Assembly: GCF_014652215.1 (NCBI RefSeq)
Contig: NZ_BMYJ01000015.1
Location: 1-62,704, forward strand
DNA: 62,704 bases
Direction: 5' to 3'
From: Neogemmobacter tilapiae
GTDB lineage: Bacteria; Pseudomonadota; Alphaproteobacteria; Rhodobacterales; Rhodobacteraceae
The translations under genes and the position numbers were made by a program. Each line of letters begins with the position of its first letter. Positions within the stretch are counted from its first letter, which is position 1. Positions 27,866-35,949 of this stretch are shown piece after piece. The notes under the pieces are model-generated. The model was not told the origin of the DNA. It saw only the letters and a program-made list of their open reading frames with translations, and did no database searches.

Positions 27866-28115
27866 CTCCCCATGGGCTTATCGACGGTCTTCTCTAGACC
27901 GCCTTTGTGACAGTTTGGTGTAACCGCCCTGAGGTGATGTAAGCGCGAAAATTCCTTTGTCGCAACCGAGTCGTTACATAGCTGTTACGTTTTCTTCACA
28001 AAGCGCACCGCAGAACGAAAATTTTCGGCATCGAAACGAAAAAGCAGCGCGATTGCGCCGCTTCGTTTGCGATTTGCGACAGGGGCCTTTGGGGCTCAAG
28101 AAAGCGCCCATCGGC

Positions 28116-28427
28116 TTACGCCCCAAAATCTTCACGCAATCGACCCATCTGGTGCATTCGTGCATGAAGAATGGTCACAACACCAATGCTACCGCCAGAC
28201 AACCGCCGCCAATAAACAAAGTGCTGTTCATATCGAAAGAAAAAGCCATCGATCCCATATTCGGCAGGAACCGGGCGTGACAGGATGGCGTGACTTTCGA
28301 TCTGATCGAAAGAATCAAACAAACCTGTCACAAAGCGTACCGCCTGCGCCTCACCCCACTGATCGCGCGTGTAGAGATAGATTTCATCCAACCGCCGCCC
28401 AGCCGCCTCAAGGATCAGGACTGCCAA
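28116..28427 (-). CDS. ParE-type toxin of the RelE/ParE superfamily
   Basis: 103 aa, probable TTG start at 28427, 3 nt after the antitoxin stop. Motifs of the plasmid-stabilisation family: AAGRRLDEIYLYTRDQWGEAQA and FFFRYEQHFVYWRRL, cited as RRLDEIYLYT and YEQHFVYWR, then VVTILHARMH near the end. ParE proteins poison gyrase; related RelE proteins cut mRNA, and the sequence alone does not decide. Follows its antitoxin, in the normal order. Confidence 0.88.
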   Translation of the reverse strand: MAVLILEAAGRRLDEIYLYTRDQWGEAQAVRFVTGLFDSFDQIESHAILSRPVPAEYGIDGFFFRYEQHFVYWRRLSGGSIGVVTILHARMHQMGRLREDFGA

Positions 28428-28430
28428 AAC

Positions 28431-28667
28431 TCAGCCCCGATTGCGCGCGATGACTTCGGCGGCGGTCAGCGGTTTGTAAGCGGATTCAGGGGCAGAAAAC
28501 GCCATCTGCAATTCAGCTTTCAGCCGTTCGAAGGCGACTTGTTCCGCCCGCTCTTTGTCGCGCCGGATCAGGTCGCGCACATATTCGCTGATGTTTTCAA
28601 ACGCACCATCGGGACCGACATTGCTGGCCACGAATTCGCTCAGGGCTCCGCTGACGCGGACAGTCAT
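28431..28667 (-). CDS. ParD-type antitoxin
   Basis: 78 aa from ATG 28667. N-terminal ribbon-helix-helix (MTVRVSGALSEFVASNV, ENISEYVRDLIRRDKER), then a C-terminal arm expected to wrap the toxin. Should bind its own promoter; a 16-bp inverted repeat lies 24 nt upstream. The module is inserted between the aminotransferase and the transporter genes. Confidence 0.9.
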   Translation of the reverse strand: MTVRVSGALSEFVASNVGPDGAFENISEYVRDLIRRDKERAEQVAFERLKAELQMAFSAPESAYKPLTAAEVIARNRG

Positions 28668-28690
28668 AGTCGTGCTGGACACTGGAAACC

Positions 28691-28731
28691 TCGCGCTGTC
28701 TTCATTCTGCACAATAATGAAGACAGCGCGA
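28691..28731. promoter_or_regulatory. Perfect 16-bp inverted repeat upstream of parD
   Basis: Arms TCGCGCTGTCTTCATT and AATGAAGACAGCGCGA separated by 9 nt. It sits between the aminotransferase stop (28736) and parD. It could be the ParD operator, the terminator of the aminotransferase transcript, or both. Confidence 0.6.
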
Positions 28732-28735
28732 AAAA

Positions 28736-30130
28736 TCAAGCCGACACAAACAGCCCATCCGCCTTCAACCCGGCATAGCATTCATCCAACGACTTCCAGG
28801 CCCGTTCCATCAGCACGTCAATCTCGGCCGGAGTAATCACCAAGGGCGGGGCGATGATCATCCGGTCGCCGACATGCCGCATGATCAGGTCATTGGCAAA
28901 GCAACGTTCGCGGCAGCGGAAGCCCACCTTGCCCTCTTCGCCGGCAAACTTGGCCCGCGTCGCCTTATCTGGCGTCAGGGCGATGGAGCCCATCAGGCCG
29001 ACCAGTTTCGCCTCACCCACCATCGGGTGATCGGTCAGGGCATTCCAGCGTTCGGCCAGATAGGGATGCGCCACGTCGCGCACATGGTCGATGATCTTTT
29101 CTTCCTCAAGAATGCGCAGGTTTTCCAAGGCCACCGCCGCCGCCACCGGATGGCCGGAATAGGTATAGCCGTGGTTGAAATCGCCTGCCTCGCCCACCGT
29201 TTTCGCAATCTCGTCGCAGACGATGCTGCCGCCGATGGGCGCATAGCCCGAGGACAGGCCCTTGGCGATGGTCATGATATGCGGCTTGATGCCGAAGGTT
29301 TGCGAGCCGAACCAGTTGCCGGTCCGCCCAAAACCCGTGATCACCTCATCCGCGATCAGCAGGATGCCGTATTTGTCCACGATCCGCTGGATTTCCGGCC
29401 AATAGGTGCTGGGCGGCACGATCACCCCCCCGGCCCCCTGAATCGGTTCGCCGATAAAGGCCGCGACGTTTTCGACGCCCAGTTCCAGAATCTTCGCCTC
29501 AAGCTCTTGTGCCCGCATCAGACCGAAAGCCTCGGGCGTCATTTCGCCGCCTTCGGCCCACCAATGCGGCTGGCCGATGTGTTCGATGCCGTCGATCTTG
29601 CCGCCATGGGCGTGGATATAGGTCATGCCCCCCAAGGAACCGCCGCCCATGGTCGAGCCGTGATAGCCGTTCTTGCGGGCGATGATGATCCGTTTCTGCG
29701 GCTGTTCCTTGATCTGCCAATAGCGCCGCACCAGGCGGATGTTCGTGTCATTCGCTTCCGATCCCGAGCCTGCAAAGAACACATGGTTCAGATCACCCGG
29801 CGCCAGTTCCGCCAGCTTGGCCGCAAGGGCAATGGCCGGCACATGCGTCGTCTGGAAAAAGGTGTTGTAATAGGCCAGCTCTTCCATCTGCCGCGCGGCC
29901 ACCACGCCCAGCTCTGAACGGCCATAGCCGATGTTCACGCACCAAAGCCCCGCCATGCCGTCGATGATCTTGTGGCCTTCGCTGTCGGTCAGCCAGACGC
30001 CCTTGCCCTGCGTCATCACGCGCGCGCCCTTTTTCGCCAGCGCCGCCCCCGCGGTGAACGGATGCATATGGTGCGCCGCATCCAGCGCCTGAAGTTCCGC
30101 CGTTGGCAAATGGTTGGTGATCTTGTTCAT
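28736..30130 (-). CDS. Class III (omega) aminotransferase, putrescine-pyruvate type
   Basis: 464 aa from ATG 30130 with AAGGAG 8 nt upstream. PLP features: GSGSEANDTNIRLVRRYW, DEVITGFGRTG at 261-271 and the PLP lysine Lys290 in TIAKGLSSGYAP. Close in pattern to SpuC-like diamine:pyruvate transaminases, which start putrescine breakdown. Lies upstream of the Pot-like importer on the same strand, separated by parDE. Specificity within the omega-transaminase class is inferred. Confidence 0.85.
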   Translation of the reverse strand: MNKITNHLPTAELQALDAAHHMHPFTAGAALAKKGARVMTQGKGVWLTDSEGHKIIDGMAGLWCVNIGYGRSELGVVAARQMEELAYYNTFFQTTHVPAIALAAKLAELAPGDLNHVFFAGSGSEANDTNIRLVRRYWQIKEQPQKRIIIARKNGYHGSTMGGGSLGGMTYIHAHGGKIDGIEHIGQPHWWAEGGEMTPEAFGLMRAQELEAKILELGVENVAAFIGEPIQGAGGVIVPPSTYWPEIQRIVDKYGILLIADEVITGFGRTGNWFGSQTFGIKPHIMTIAKGLSSGYAPIGGSIVCDEIAKTVGEAGDFNHGYTYSGHPVAAAVALENLRILEEEKIIDHVRDVAHPYLAERWNALTDHPMVGEAKLVGLMGSIALTPDKATRAKFAGEEGKVGFRCRERCFANDLIMRHVGDRMIIAPPLVITPAEIDVLMERAWKSLDECYAGLKADGLFVSA

Positions 30131-30197
30131 TGCAAACACTCCTTGGCGCGCACCGCCGCTTTGGCCCAGCATATCCGGTGGTGGCGTGCCTTGCAAG

Positions 30198-30211
30198 AAT
30201 TTGATCAAATT
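30198..30211. promoter_or_regulatory. Palindromic operator candidate upstream of the aminotransferase
   Basis: AATTTGATCAAATT is a perfect 14-bp palindrome 68 nt before the aminotransferase start, in an otherwise GC-rich gap. Position and AT-rich dyad fit a binding site for a dimeric regulator; the regulator is not identified. Confidence 0.45.
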
Positions 30212-30272
30212 ATTCGAGCCCTTTGTCATGCTGACATCCGGGACAGCAAACCCATGCCATGATGCCCCAGCC

Positions 30273-31346
30273 CTAGGCGCTGACGGACAAGGATTTCAGA
30301 ATGGCAAAGCAGGGCATGCCTGGCTCTAGCGTCAAGGCCGCGGCGGACCTTGCTGTCAAACGGCACAAGATCAGGCTTTCGCCGAGTTGCAGTTGGACCA
30401 TGCCCCCCGGCCCGTCGCCGCGCCGAAGGCGGGTGACGGTGGTGGGCAGGATGTTCAGGGCGGACAGCCCCTCGGGTCGGTCGCGGGACAGGATGACATC
30501 TTGGGCGGCGATACGCAGACGCACCGATGCGCCTATGGGGGCTGCAAGGCGTGGCAGAAGGATGGGGCCTGCGCCGGGCAGCAGCGCCTCGGTCAACCCG
30601 TCGGCATGATGGGCGGTGATGCGGGCGGTGACGACAGCGCCCGCTTGCCGTAAGCCAAGGGCGGGGGCCAGGTCGGGGTCGGCCAGCAGGGTTTCCAAGG
30701 GGCCAGCGGCGCGGATCTGGCCTTGATCGACAAGGATGAGGGTGTTGGCGAGACGGGCCACCTCGTCCAGGGCATGGCTGATGTAGAGCATGGGCAGATG
30801 GGATTCGTCGCGGAGGCGTTCGAGATAGGGCAGGATGTCGTGCTTGCGGGCCTGATCGAGGGCGGAAAGCGGTTCATCGAGGATCAGCATCTGGGGGCCG
30901 GACAGCAGGGCGCGGCCGATGGCGACCCTTTGGCGTTCGCCGCCCGAAAGGCCGGCGGGGCGGCGGGCCAGCAGGGGGGTGATGTCGAGCAATCGGGCGA
31001 TGGCGTCAAGGCCGGGGCGGGGGGCGCTGCCTTGGGCAAAGCGTTGGCCGTAGGTGAGGTTCTGCGCGACCGTCAGATGGGGGAACAAGCGTCCGTCCTG
31101 AAAGACAAGGCCCAGACGGCGCTGATGGGGGGGCAGGTTCAGATGGGCCTTGGTGTCGGTCAGGAGGCGGCCCGAAAGGGTAATGCGGGCCTGATCGGGG
31201 TGAAACAGGCCTGCGATGGCATGGGCAAGGGTGGTCTTGCCGCTGCCGGAACGGCCAAAAAGCGCGGTGACGCCTTGGGGGGCCTCAAACGCCATGTCGA
31301 GATTGAGGCCGGGAAAGTGGTGTTGAAGATGGACAGACAGGGTCAT
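30273..31346 (-). CDS. modC: Molybdate ABC importer ATPase ModC
   Basis: 357 aa. Walker A GRSGSGKT at 31-38, signature LSGGERQRVAIGRAL, Walker B MLILDEPLSALD, then a C-terminal molybdate-binding TOBE/Mop domain (SVRLRIAAQDVILSRDRPEG). Powers molybdate uptake. ATG 31346 overlaps the modB stop by 4 nt. Confidence 0.95.
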   Translation of the reverse strand: MTLSVHLQHHFPGLNLDMAFEAPQGVTALFGRSGSGKTTLAHAIAGLFHPDQARITLSGRLLTDTKAHLNLPPHQRRLGLVFQDGRLFPHLTVAQNLTYGQRFAQGSAPRPGLDAIARLLDITPLLARRPAGLSGGERQRVAIGRALLSGPQMLILDEPLSALDQARKHDILPYLERLRDESHLPMLYISHALDEVARLANTLILVDQGQIRAAGPLETLLADPDLAPALGLRQAGAVVTARITAHHADGLTEALLPGAGPILLPRLAAPIGASVRLRIAAQDVILSRDRPEGLSALNILPTTVTRLRRGDGPGGMVQLQLGESLILCRLTARSAAALTLEPGMPCFAILKSLSVSA

Positions 31347-32041
31347 CGGCCAGCAATCCTGCGGGCGACGGCGCGGGAGGCCCATTCTGACAGCAGGAGG
31401 GCGGTCATGGCGACGGCGATGGCGATGAGGACAAGGCGCAAAGCCTGAGGTTCGCCACCGGGCACTTGCAGAAAGGTGTAGATGGCCGAGGGGAGGGTTT
31501 GGGTCTGGCCGGGGATGTTGGAGACAAAGGTGATGGTCGCGCCAAATTCGCCCATCGCCTTGGCAAAAGCGAGGATGGCCCCGGCCAGAATGCCGGGCAG
31601 GATGAGCGGCAGGGTGACGGTGGCAAAGACCTGCAAGGGTGGTGCGCCCAAGGTTCCGGCGGCCTGTTCCAGCCTTGGATCGACCGCCTCAACCGCGAGC
31701 CGGATGGCGCGGACCATAAGGGGGAAGGCCATGACGGCGGCGGCAAGGGCGGCCCCCGTCCAGTGGAAGGCAAAGGTGATGCCGAACCATTGGTCGAGAA
31801 ATTGACCCACAGCGCCGCGCTTGCCAAAGGTCAAAAGCAAAAGATAGCCGGTGACGACGGGGGGCAGGATGAGGGGCAGGTGGACCAGCCCGTTCAACAG
31901 CTGTTTGCCGCGAAAATCCCAACGGGCCAGCGCATAGGCGACAAAGATACCCAAGGGCAGGCTGGCCAGCACCGCCCAAAGCGACACGCGCAGGGAAAGG
32001 GCCAAGGCGCGTCCTTCTTCGGGGGAAAGCCAGTCGGGCAT
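31343..32041 (-). CDS. modB: Molybdate ABC importer permease ModB
   Basis: 232 aa, five to six inner-membrane helices. The EAA loop is EQAAGTLGAPPLQVFATVTLP, cited as EQAAGTLGAP. AKAMGEFGATITFVSNIPGQ is the ModB hallmark. AAAGG lies 6 nt upstream of ATG 32041. Coupled to modC by a 4-nt overlap. Confidence 0.95.
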   Translation of the reverse strand: MPDWLSPEEGRALALSLRVSLWAVLASLPLGIFVAYALARWDFRGKQLLNGLVHLPLILPPVVTGYLLLLTFGKRGAVGQFLDQWFGITFAFHWTGAALAAAVMAFPLMVRAIRLAVEAVDPRLEQAAGTLGAPPLQVFATVTLPLILPGILAGAILAFAKAMGEFGATITFVSNIPGQTQTLPSAIYTFLQVPGGEPQALRLVLIAIAVAMTALLLSEWASRAVARRIAGR

Positions 32042-32050
32042 TGCGGCCTT

Positions 32051-32779
32051 TCAGTTCAGGTCATGAAAGCCCTGCGTGGTAAATATGGCATCGGCCTTGT
32101 CGGAAGACAACGCTTTGTAAAAGGCCTGATCGGCGGCATCCGTGGCACCAGTCAGCAGGGCGGCCGGATAGGTGATGGCGGGGTGGGCGCTTTCCGGAAA
32201 GGTGGCGACGACGGTGACATTGTCATCGGCATGGGCGTCGGTGGCATAGACGATGCCGAAAGGGGCCTCTCCGGTGGAGACCAGCGCAAGGGCGGCGCGG
32301 ACATTGTCGGATTGGGCGACGGATGGGGCGACAGTTTCCCAAAGGCCAAGGGATTCCAAGGCGGCCTTGCCATATTGGCCTGCGGGCACCGAATCGACGA
32401 GGGCCATGGCGAGTTTTTCATCGCCCAAGCTTGCGGCAAGATCGGTCAGGGCGAGGGGGGGGACATCTTTGCCATGGGCGATGAGGACAAGGGAATTGCC
32501 CCAAAGATCGGCGCGGGTGGTCACAAGGCCCGCCTTTTCCACCTCGTCCATCCAGTTGACGGCGGCGGAAAGGAAAATATCGGCGGGGGCCCCTTGGATG
32601 ATCTGCTGGGCGAGTTGATTGGAGCCAGCATAGCTGATCGTGACGGTGTGGCTGGTTTCGGCCTGAAAATCCGCCGCCACGGCATCGAGCGCGGTTTTCA
32701 GCGAGGCGGCGGCGAAGACGACCACTTCTTCGGCTTGGGCGGGGGTGGCCAGGAGAAGGGTGAGCAGAAGGGCGCGCAT
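32051..32779 (-). CDS. modA: Molybdate-binding periplasmic protein ModA
   Basis: 242 aa with a short signal peptide (LLLTLLLATPAQA). Mature start VVVFAAASLKTALDAVA and GSNQLAQQIIQGAPADIFLS carry the oxyanion-binding serines typical of ModA. It also shows AGQYGKAALESLGLW. Delivers molybdate to ModB/ModC. A Mo-box lies 10 nt upstream of its start. Confidence 0.95.
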   Translation of the reverse strand: MRALLLTLLLATPAQAEEVVVFAAASLKTALDAVAADFQAETSHTVTISYAGSNQLAQQIIQGAPADIFLSAAVNWMDEVEKAGLVTTRADLWGNSLVLIAHGKDVPPLALTDLAASLGDEKLAMALVDSVPAGQYGKAALESLGLWETVAPSVAQSDNVRAALALVSTGEAPFGIVYATDAHADDNVTVVATFPESAHPAITYPAALLTGATDAADQAFYKALSSDKADAIFTTQGFHDLN

Positions 32780-32788
32780 GTTACCTCT

Positions 32789-32812
32789 CGATATGTTTTG
32801 CAAAGTATATCG
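32789..32812 (-). promoter_or_regulatory. Mo-box: ModE-type operator before modA
   Basis: CGATAT, 12 bases, ATATCG: a dyad matching the known Mo-box layout (CGnTAT...ATAnCG). It lies between the regulator gene and modA, and partly over the likely modA promoter. It should repress modABC when molybdate is plentiful. Confidence 0.75.
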
Positions 32813-32837
32813 GCGGGCGGCGTGCGGCTGGCAAGCG

Positions 32838-33197
32838 TTATTTTTTGTGGCGTATATCGAGACTGGTTTGCAGCAGCGCCTTGAGTGCTGCAATTTCGGG
32901 GGCGGCGGCTTGCAGGGCTTTGTCTTCGACGCTGCGGTAGAGGCGCAGCACCTCGGCCCCGGTTTCGGTGAGTTGCGCGCCGCCGCCCTTGGTGCCGCCC
33001 CGCGCGCTGAGAACAAGGGGGGCTGCAAAGGCGTGGTTCATTTCCTCGACCAAGGCCCAGGCGCGGCTGTAGCTCATGCCCATCTGGCGGCCTGCGGCCG
33101 AGATGGAGCCGGTGTCGCGGATATGGCCCAGCAGTTCGGCCTTGCCGGGGCCGAGCATGGCCCCATCGAACAGCAGGCGCAGTTTGAGCGTGGTCAT
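32838..33197 (-). CDS. Single-domain ModE-type regulator
   Basis: 119 aa: only the LysR-like winged helix (LLGHIRDTGSISAAGRQMG, SYSRAWALVEEMN) and the linker helix after GGTKGGGAQLTETG. It lacks the molybdate-binding Mop/TOBE half of full-length ModE, so how it senses molybdate is open. Overlaps the CbiX-like gene by 4 nt and precedes the Mo-box and modA. Confidence 0.85.
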   Translation of the reverse strand: MTTLKLRLLFDGAMLGPGKAELLGHIRDTGSISAAGRQMGMSYSRAWALVEEMNHAFAAPLVLSARGGTKGGGAQLTETGAEVLRLYRSVEDKALQAAAPEIAALKALLQTSLDIRHKK

Positions 33198-33883
33198 GGC
33201 TGGCCCCCGGTTTGAAGGGCGCGGGCGATGAGGGCGGGCACATCGGGATGCGCGCCGATGGGGGGCAAGAGCGGGCCGGGGAAGGCGGCCTGTTCCAAGG
33301 CCTCGGGGATGTCGTCGATGACATGCCCGGCGCTGGTGGCAAAGCAGGGCAGGCAGAGGGCGGGGCCGACGACGCGGGCGGTGTGGTGGAGGAAGGGTTC
33401 TTCTTCGACATAGCCCGTCAGCACAGCGGCGAAACCGGCGGATTGCCGCAGTTTGGCGGCGATGGATTCAGTGATGGTGGCTGAGGCGCGGGAAACTTGG
33501 CTGCCATGGGCGGCAAGGATCAGGGTGGTTTCGGCGGGGTTTGTCACAGCCGCTTGGGCGGCCTTGGTCAGCAGGGCGGGCAGGGCGGGATCATGGCCAA
33601 AGGCGGGAAGCTGGATGAGGTCGGTCCGGCCCGCGGCAGCAAGGCGTTTGGGCAGGGTGGTGCGGGTGAACCAGCCTTCGGCCATGAAGAAGGGATAGAT
33701 CAGCGGGTTGGCCATATCGGCCAGCGCCGTTTCCAAGGCACCGGGGGTGGCTAGGGTGGTGCCCTTGACCGTCCAGCCGGGCAGCAGGGCCGCGACCTTG
33801 GCGGCCAAGGCCTGAAGGGCGGCCTCTTGCGGGGCGGGATCGGCGGGGGAGCCGTGGGCGATGATCAGGGCTTGGTGTGTCAT
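33194..33883 (-). CDS. CbiX/SirB-like chelatase
   Basis: 229 aa, two CbiX half-domains. Metal-binding histidines are expected in IIAHGSPADPAP near the N-terminus and LAAHGSQVSRAS in the middle. Members insert Co2+ or Fe2+ into sirohydrochlorin or a close tetrapyrrole in the cytosol. Co-transcribed with modE (4-nt overlap), an unusual partner. Target metal unresolved. Confidence 0.8.
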   Translation of the reverse strand: MTHQALIIAHGSPADPAPQEAALQALAAKVAALLPGWTVKGTTLATPGALETALADMANPLIYPFFMAEGWFTRTTLPKRLAAAGRTDLIQLPAFGHDPALPALLTKAAQAAVTNPAETTLILAAHGSQVSRASATITESIAAKLRQSAGFAAVLTGYVEEEPFLHHTARVVGPALCLPCFATSAGHVIDDIPEALEQAAFPGPLLPPIGAHPDVPALIARALQTGGQP

Positions 33884-33921
33884 GCGGCAAGGATAGCGTT
33901 CCGGGCCGGAAAGGGCAGGGG

Positions 33922-35949
33922 TCAGCGGAACATTTTCCGCAGGGCATAAAGCCCACGCCGGATGCGCCCCGGCTGGGGCAGGGGGCCGTGGGTCAGGCGG
34001 TCGATGATCACCTCGGCCGGGCAGGGCAGGCCTGTCACCGGATCGCGGTAGCGTGGCGCGCGGATCATCGCGGCATGGACCAGCGCGGCGAGATCGGGCC
34101 GGGGTTGCGGGCTGCCATCCGGGCGCTGGCGGCGGATCAGCGGCACGGGGCCAAGGTCGGTCGTCAGGCCCCAGCCGGCATAGAAGGGCGCGCCCAGACA
34201 GGTGACGGGCTTGCCGCGGATCAAAGCCTCGAACCCCAGAAGCGAGGTGAGGGTCCAGACCTCATCCACCGCCATAATCAGCGCCAGCGGGTCGGCGTTT
34301 GCGGCCACCACATCGGCCAACCCCGCCAGATCGGCGGGGGCGATGCCGCCTTGGCGCAGGCCCGCCTCGACATCGGGATGGGGTTTCCAGATCAGACAGG
34401 CGTCGGGCCGTTCGGCCCGCGCGCGGCGCAGCAGGTCGAGGTTGGTTTGCGGCTGGCCATCGGCAAAGCCGTAAAGGAGGCCCGCATCATCGGCCACCTG
34501 ACCCACGACCAGAACCTTGTGCCCAGCGGGCAGGGCGGGCAGGTCGCCGCCCAGATTGTATTTGTTCACATGGCCCTGCCGCAGCAGGCGCATCAGGTTT
34601 TCCGCCCGCCGCCGTGCGGTGGGGTTCAGGGTTTCGGAAAGCAGGGTCTTTTCGATCAGGCTGGGCTGTTGGGCGTTGAAATAGGGGCCTTCCGGGTCGG
34701 TCATCAGGGAAAGCGCGGGCAAAAGCTCGGCCCCCAAGCCGCGCGAGCGGAGGAAACCATCCTCCACCCGCAGGCGGGGCCTGTCTTCCAGACCGGGGGG
34801 CACGGGCGTTATGCCCCACAAGAGCAAGGGTTTTTCGGGATAGGTCAGGGCCTTTTCCACATTCGGGGGAAAAAGCACCGATTTTTCCCCCCCAAAGAAT
34901 TGCCGTGTCCAGCCGTTTTTCCAGCGGCGAAAGCCGATCACCAGATGGCCGTGGCGATCTTCGCGGAAAGCCCGCACTTCGGCCTCAAGCTGGTCGAGCG
35001 CCTGTTCAAAGCTGCAAGGGCGGTTCAGGCAGGGATCGTGCCAGGATGGGGCAAGGATCATGGCCCCTGCGAAAAGCTGCACCTTGGAGAGGTTTCGGCC
35101 CCGGCGGGTGGGGGGATGTTCATCGGCGGTCAGCCCCCAACCGGCATAGAAGGGCTGGCCAAAGACGCGAGGGCGGTGGCCGGCCAAGATCGCCTCGAAC
35201 CCCATCAGCGAGGACAGGGTGTAGACGGCGATGGCCCCGTCGAGCAGCGCATGGGGCGAGACGGGTTCGGTTAAAAGGCTGATGCGCCCCTTGATCAGAT
35301 CGCCGCCGAAATGGCCCTTGCGCAGGCCAAGGGCGGTTTCGGGATGGGCCTTGATGAGGATGCGGGCGTTGGGATGTTCGTCCATCGCGGCGAAGAGCAT
35401 CTGCCCGAAACGCGCGGCATCGGCCCCGCCATGGATGATCGAGGCATCGCCCGCCGTCTGGTCGATGATCAGGACATAACCGGGGGGCGGTGGCGGGTGA
35501 TGGGGGTCGTGCAGGTTGTATTTCGACAAATCCATCGCGCGCAGGCGGGCTATTCCATCGCGGGCGCGTTGTAAAAGGACAGCATCGTCCAGCGGGTCGC
35601 GCTTGAGGATCTGTTCCAGCATCGAGGGGGCAGAACTGTCGTAATGCACCCCCAGCGGATCAATCAGCAGGCCGAGCGGTGCGCGCTTGGTCTGACGACC
35701 GGGGCGGATGCCGCGCAGAAACGCCTCTTCCACGCGGATCAGGGGGGCGGCATGGCGCTTGGCCATCGCCTCACCCCGATGGGCATAGGGGCCACGGCCC
35801 CAGACGACGACACCATCGTCCGGCCCCGGTCGCCCGAGATGCAGGGAGTGACCCGCCCCGCGCAGGATGTCGCGCAGGCCGGGATCGCGCCAGAAGCCAA
35901 GGGAATAGGCAAACAGCCGCCCCGGTATCGCGGGCGGCTGTTGGATCAA
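33922..35949 (-). CDS. kpsC: Capsule beta-Kdo glycosyltransferase KpsC
   Basis: 675 aa from TTG 35949, which overlaps the upstream stop by 4 nt; an earlier in-frame ATG (36027) would force an 82-nt overlap. Two similar halves are visible, each with YNLHD/YNLGG, a DQTAGDASI or GQVADDAGL strand, KAHPE/KPHPD and a YTLSSLMGFEA / WTLTSLLGFEA followed by QPFYAGWGLT or APFYAGWGLT. This duplicated layout is diagnostic. Builds the Kdo linker on a lipid for capsular polysaccharide, at the inner face of the inner membrane. Confidence 0.92.
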   Translation of the reverse strand: MIQQPPAIPGRLFAYSLGFWRDPGLRDILRGAGHSLHLGRPGPDDGVVVWGRGPYAHRGEAMAKRHAAPLIRVEEAFLRGIRPGRQTKRAPLGLLIDPLGVHYDSSAPSMLEQILKRDPLDDAVLLQRARDGIARLRAMDLSKYNLHDPHHPPPPPGYVLIIDQTAGDASIIHGGADAARFGQMLFAAMDEHPNARILIKAHPETALGLRKGHFGGDLIKGRISLLTEPVSPHALLDGAIAVYTLSSLMGFEAILAGHRPRVFGQPFYAGWGLTADEHPPTRRGRNLSKVQLFAGAMILAPSWHDPCLNRPCSFEQALDQLEAEVRAFREDRHGHLVIGFRRWKNGWTRQFFGGEKSVLFPPNVEKALTYPEKPLLLWGITPVPPGLEDRPRLRVEDGFLRSRGLGAELLPALSLMTDPEGPYFNAQQPSLIEKTLLSETLNPTARRRAENLMRLLRQGHVNKYNLGGDLPALPAGHKVLVVGQVADDAGLLYGFADGQPQTNLDLLRRARAERPDACLIWKPHPDVEAGLRQGGIAPADLAGLADVVAANADPLALIMAVDEVWTLTSLLGFEALIRGKPVTCLGAPFYAGWGLTTDLGPVPLIRRQRPDGSPQPRPDLAALVHAAMIRAPRYRDPVTGLPCPAEVIIDRLTHGPLPQPGRIRRGLYALRKMFR

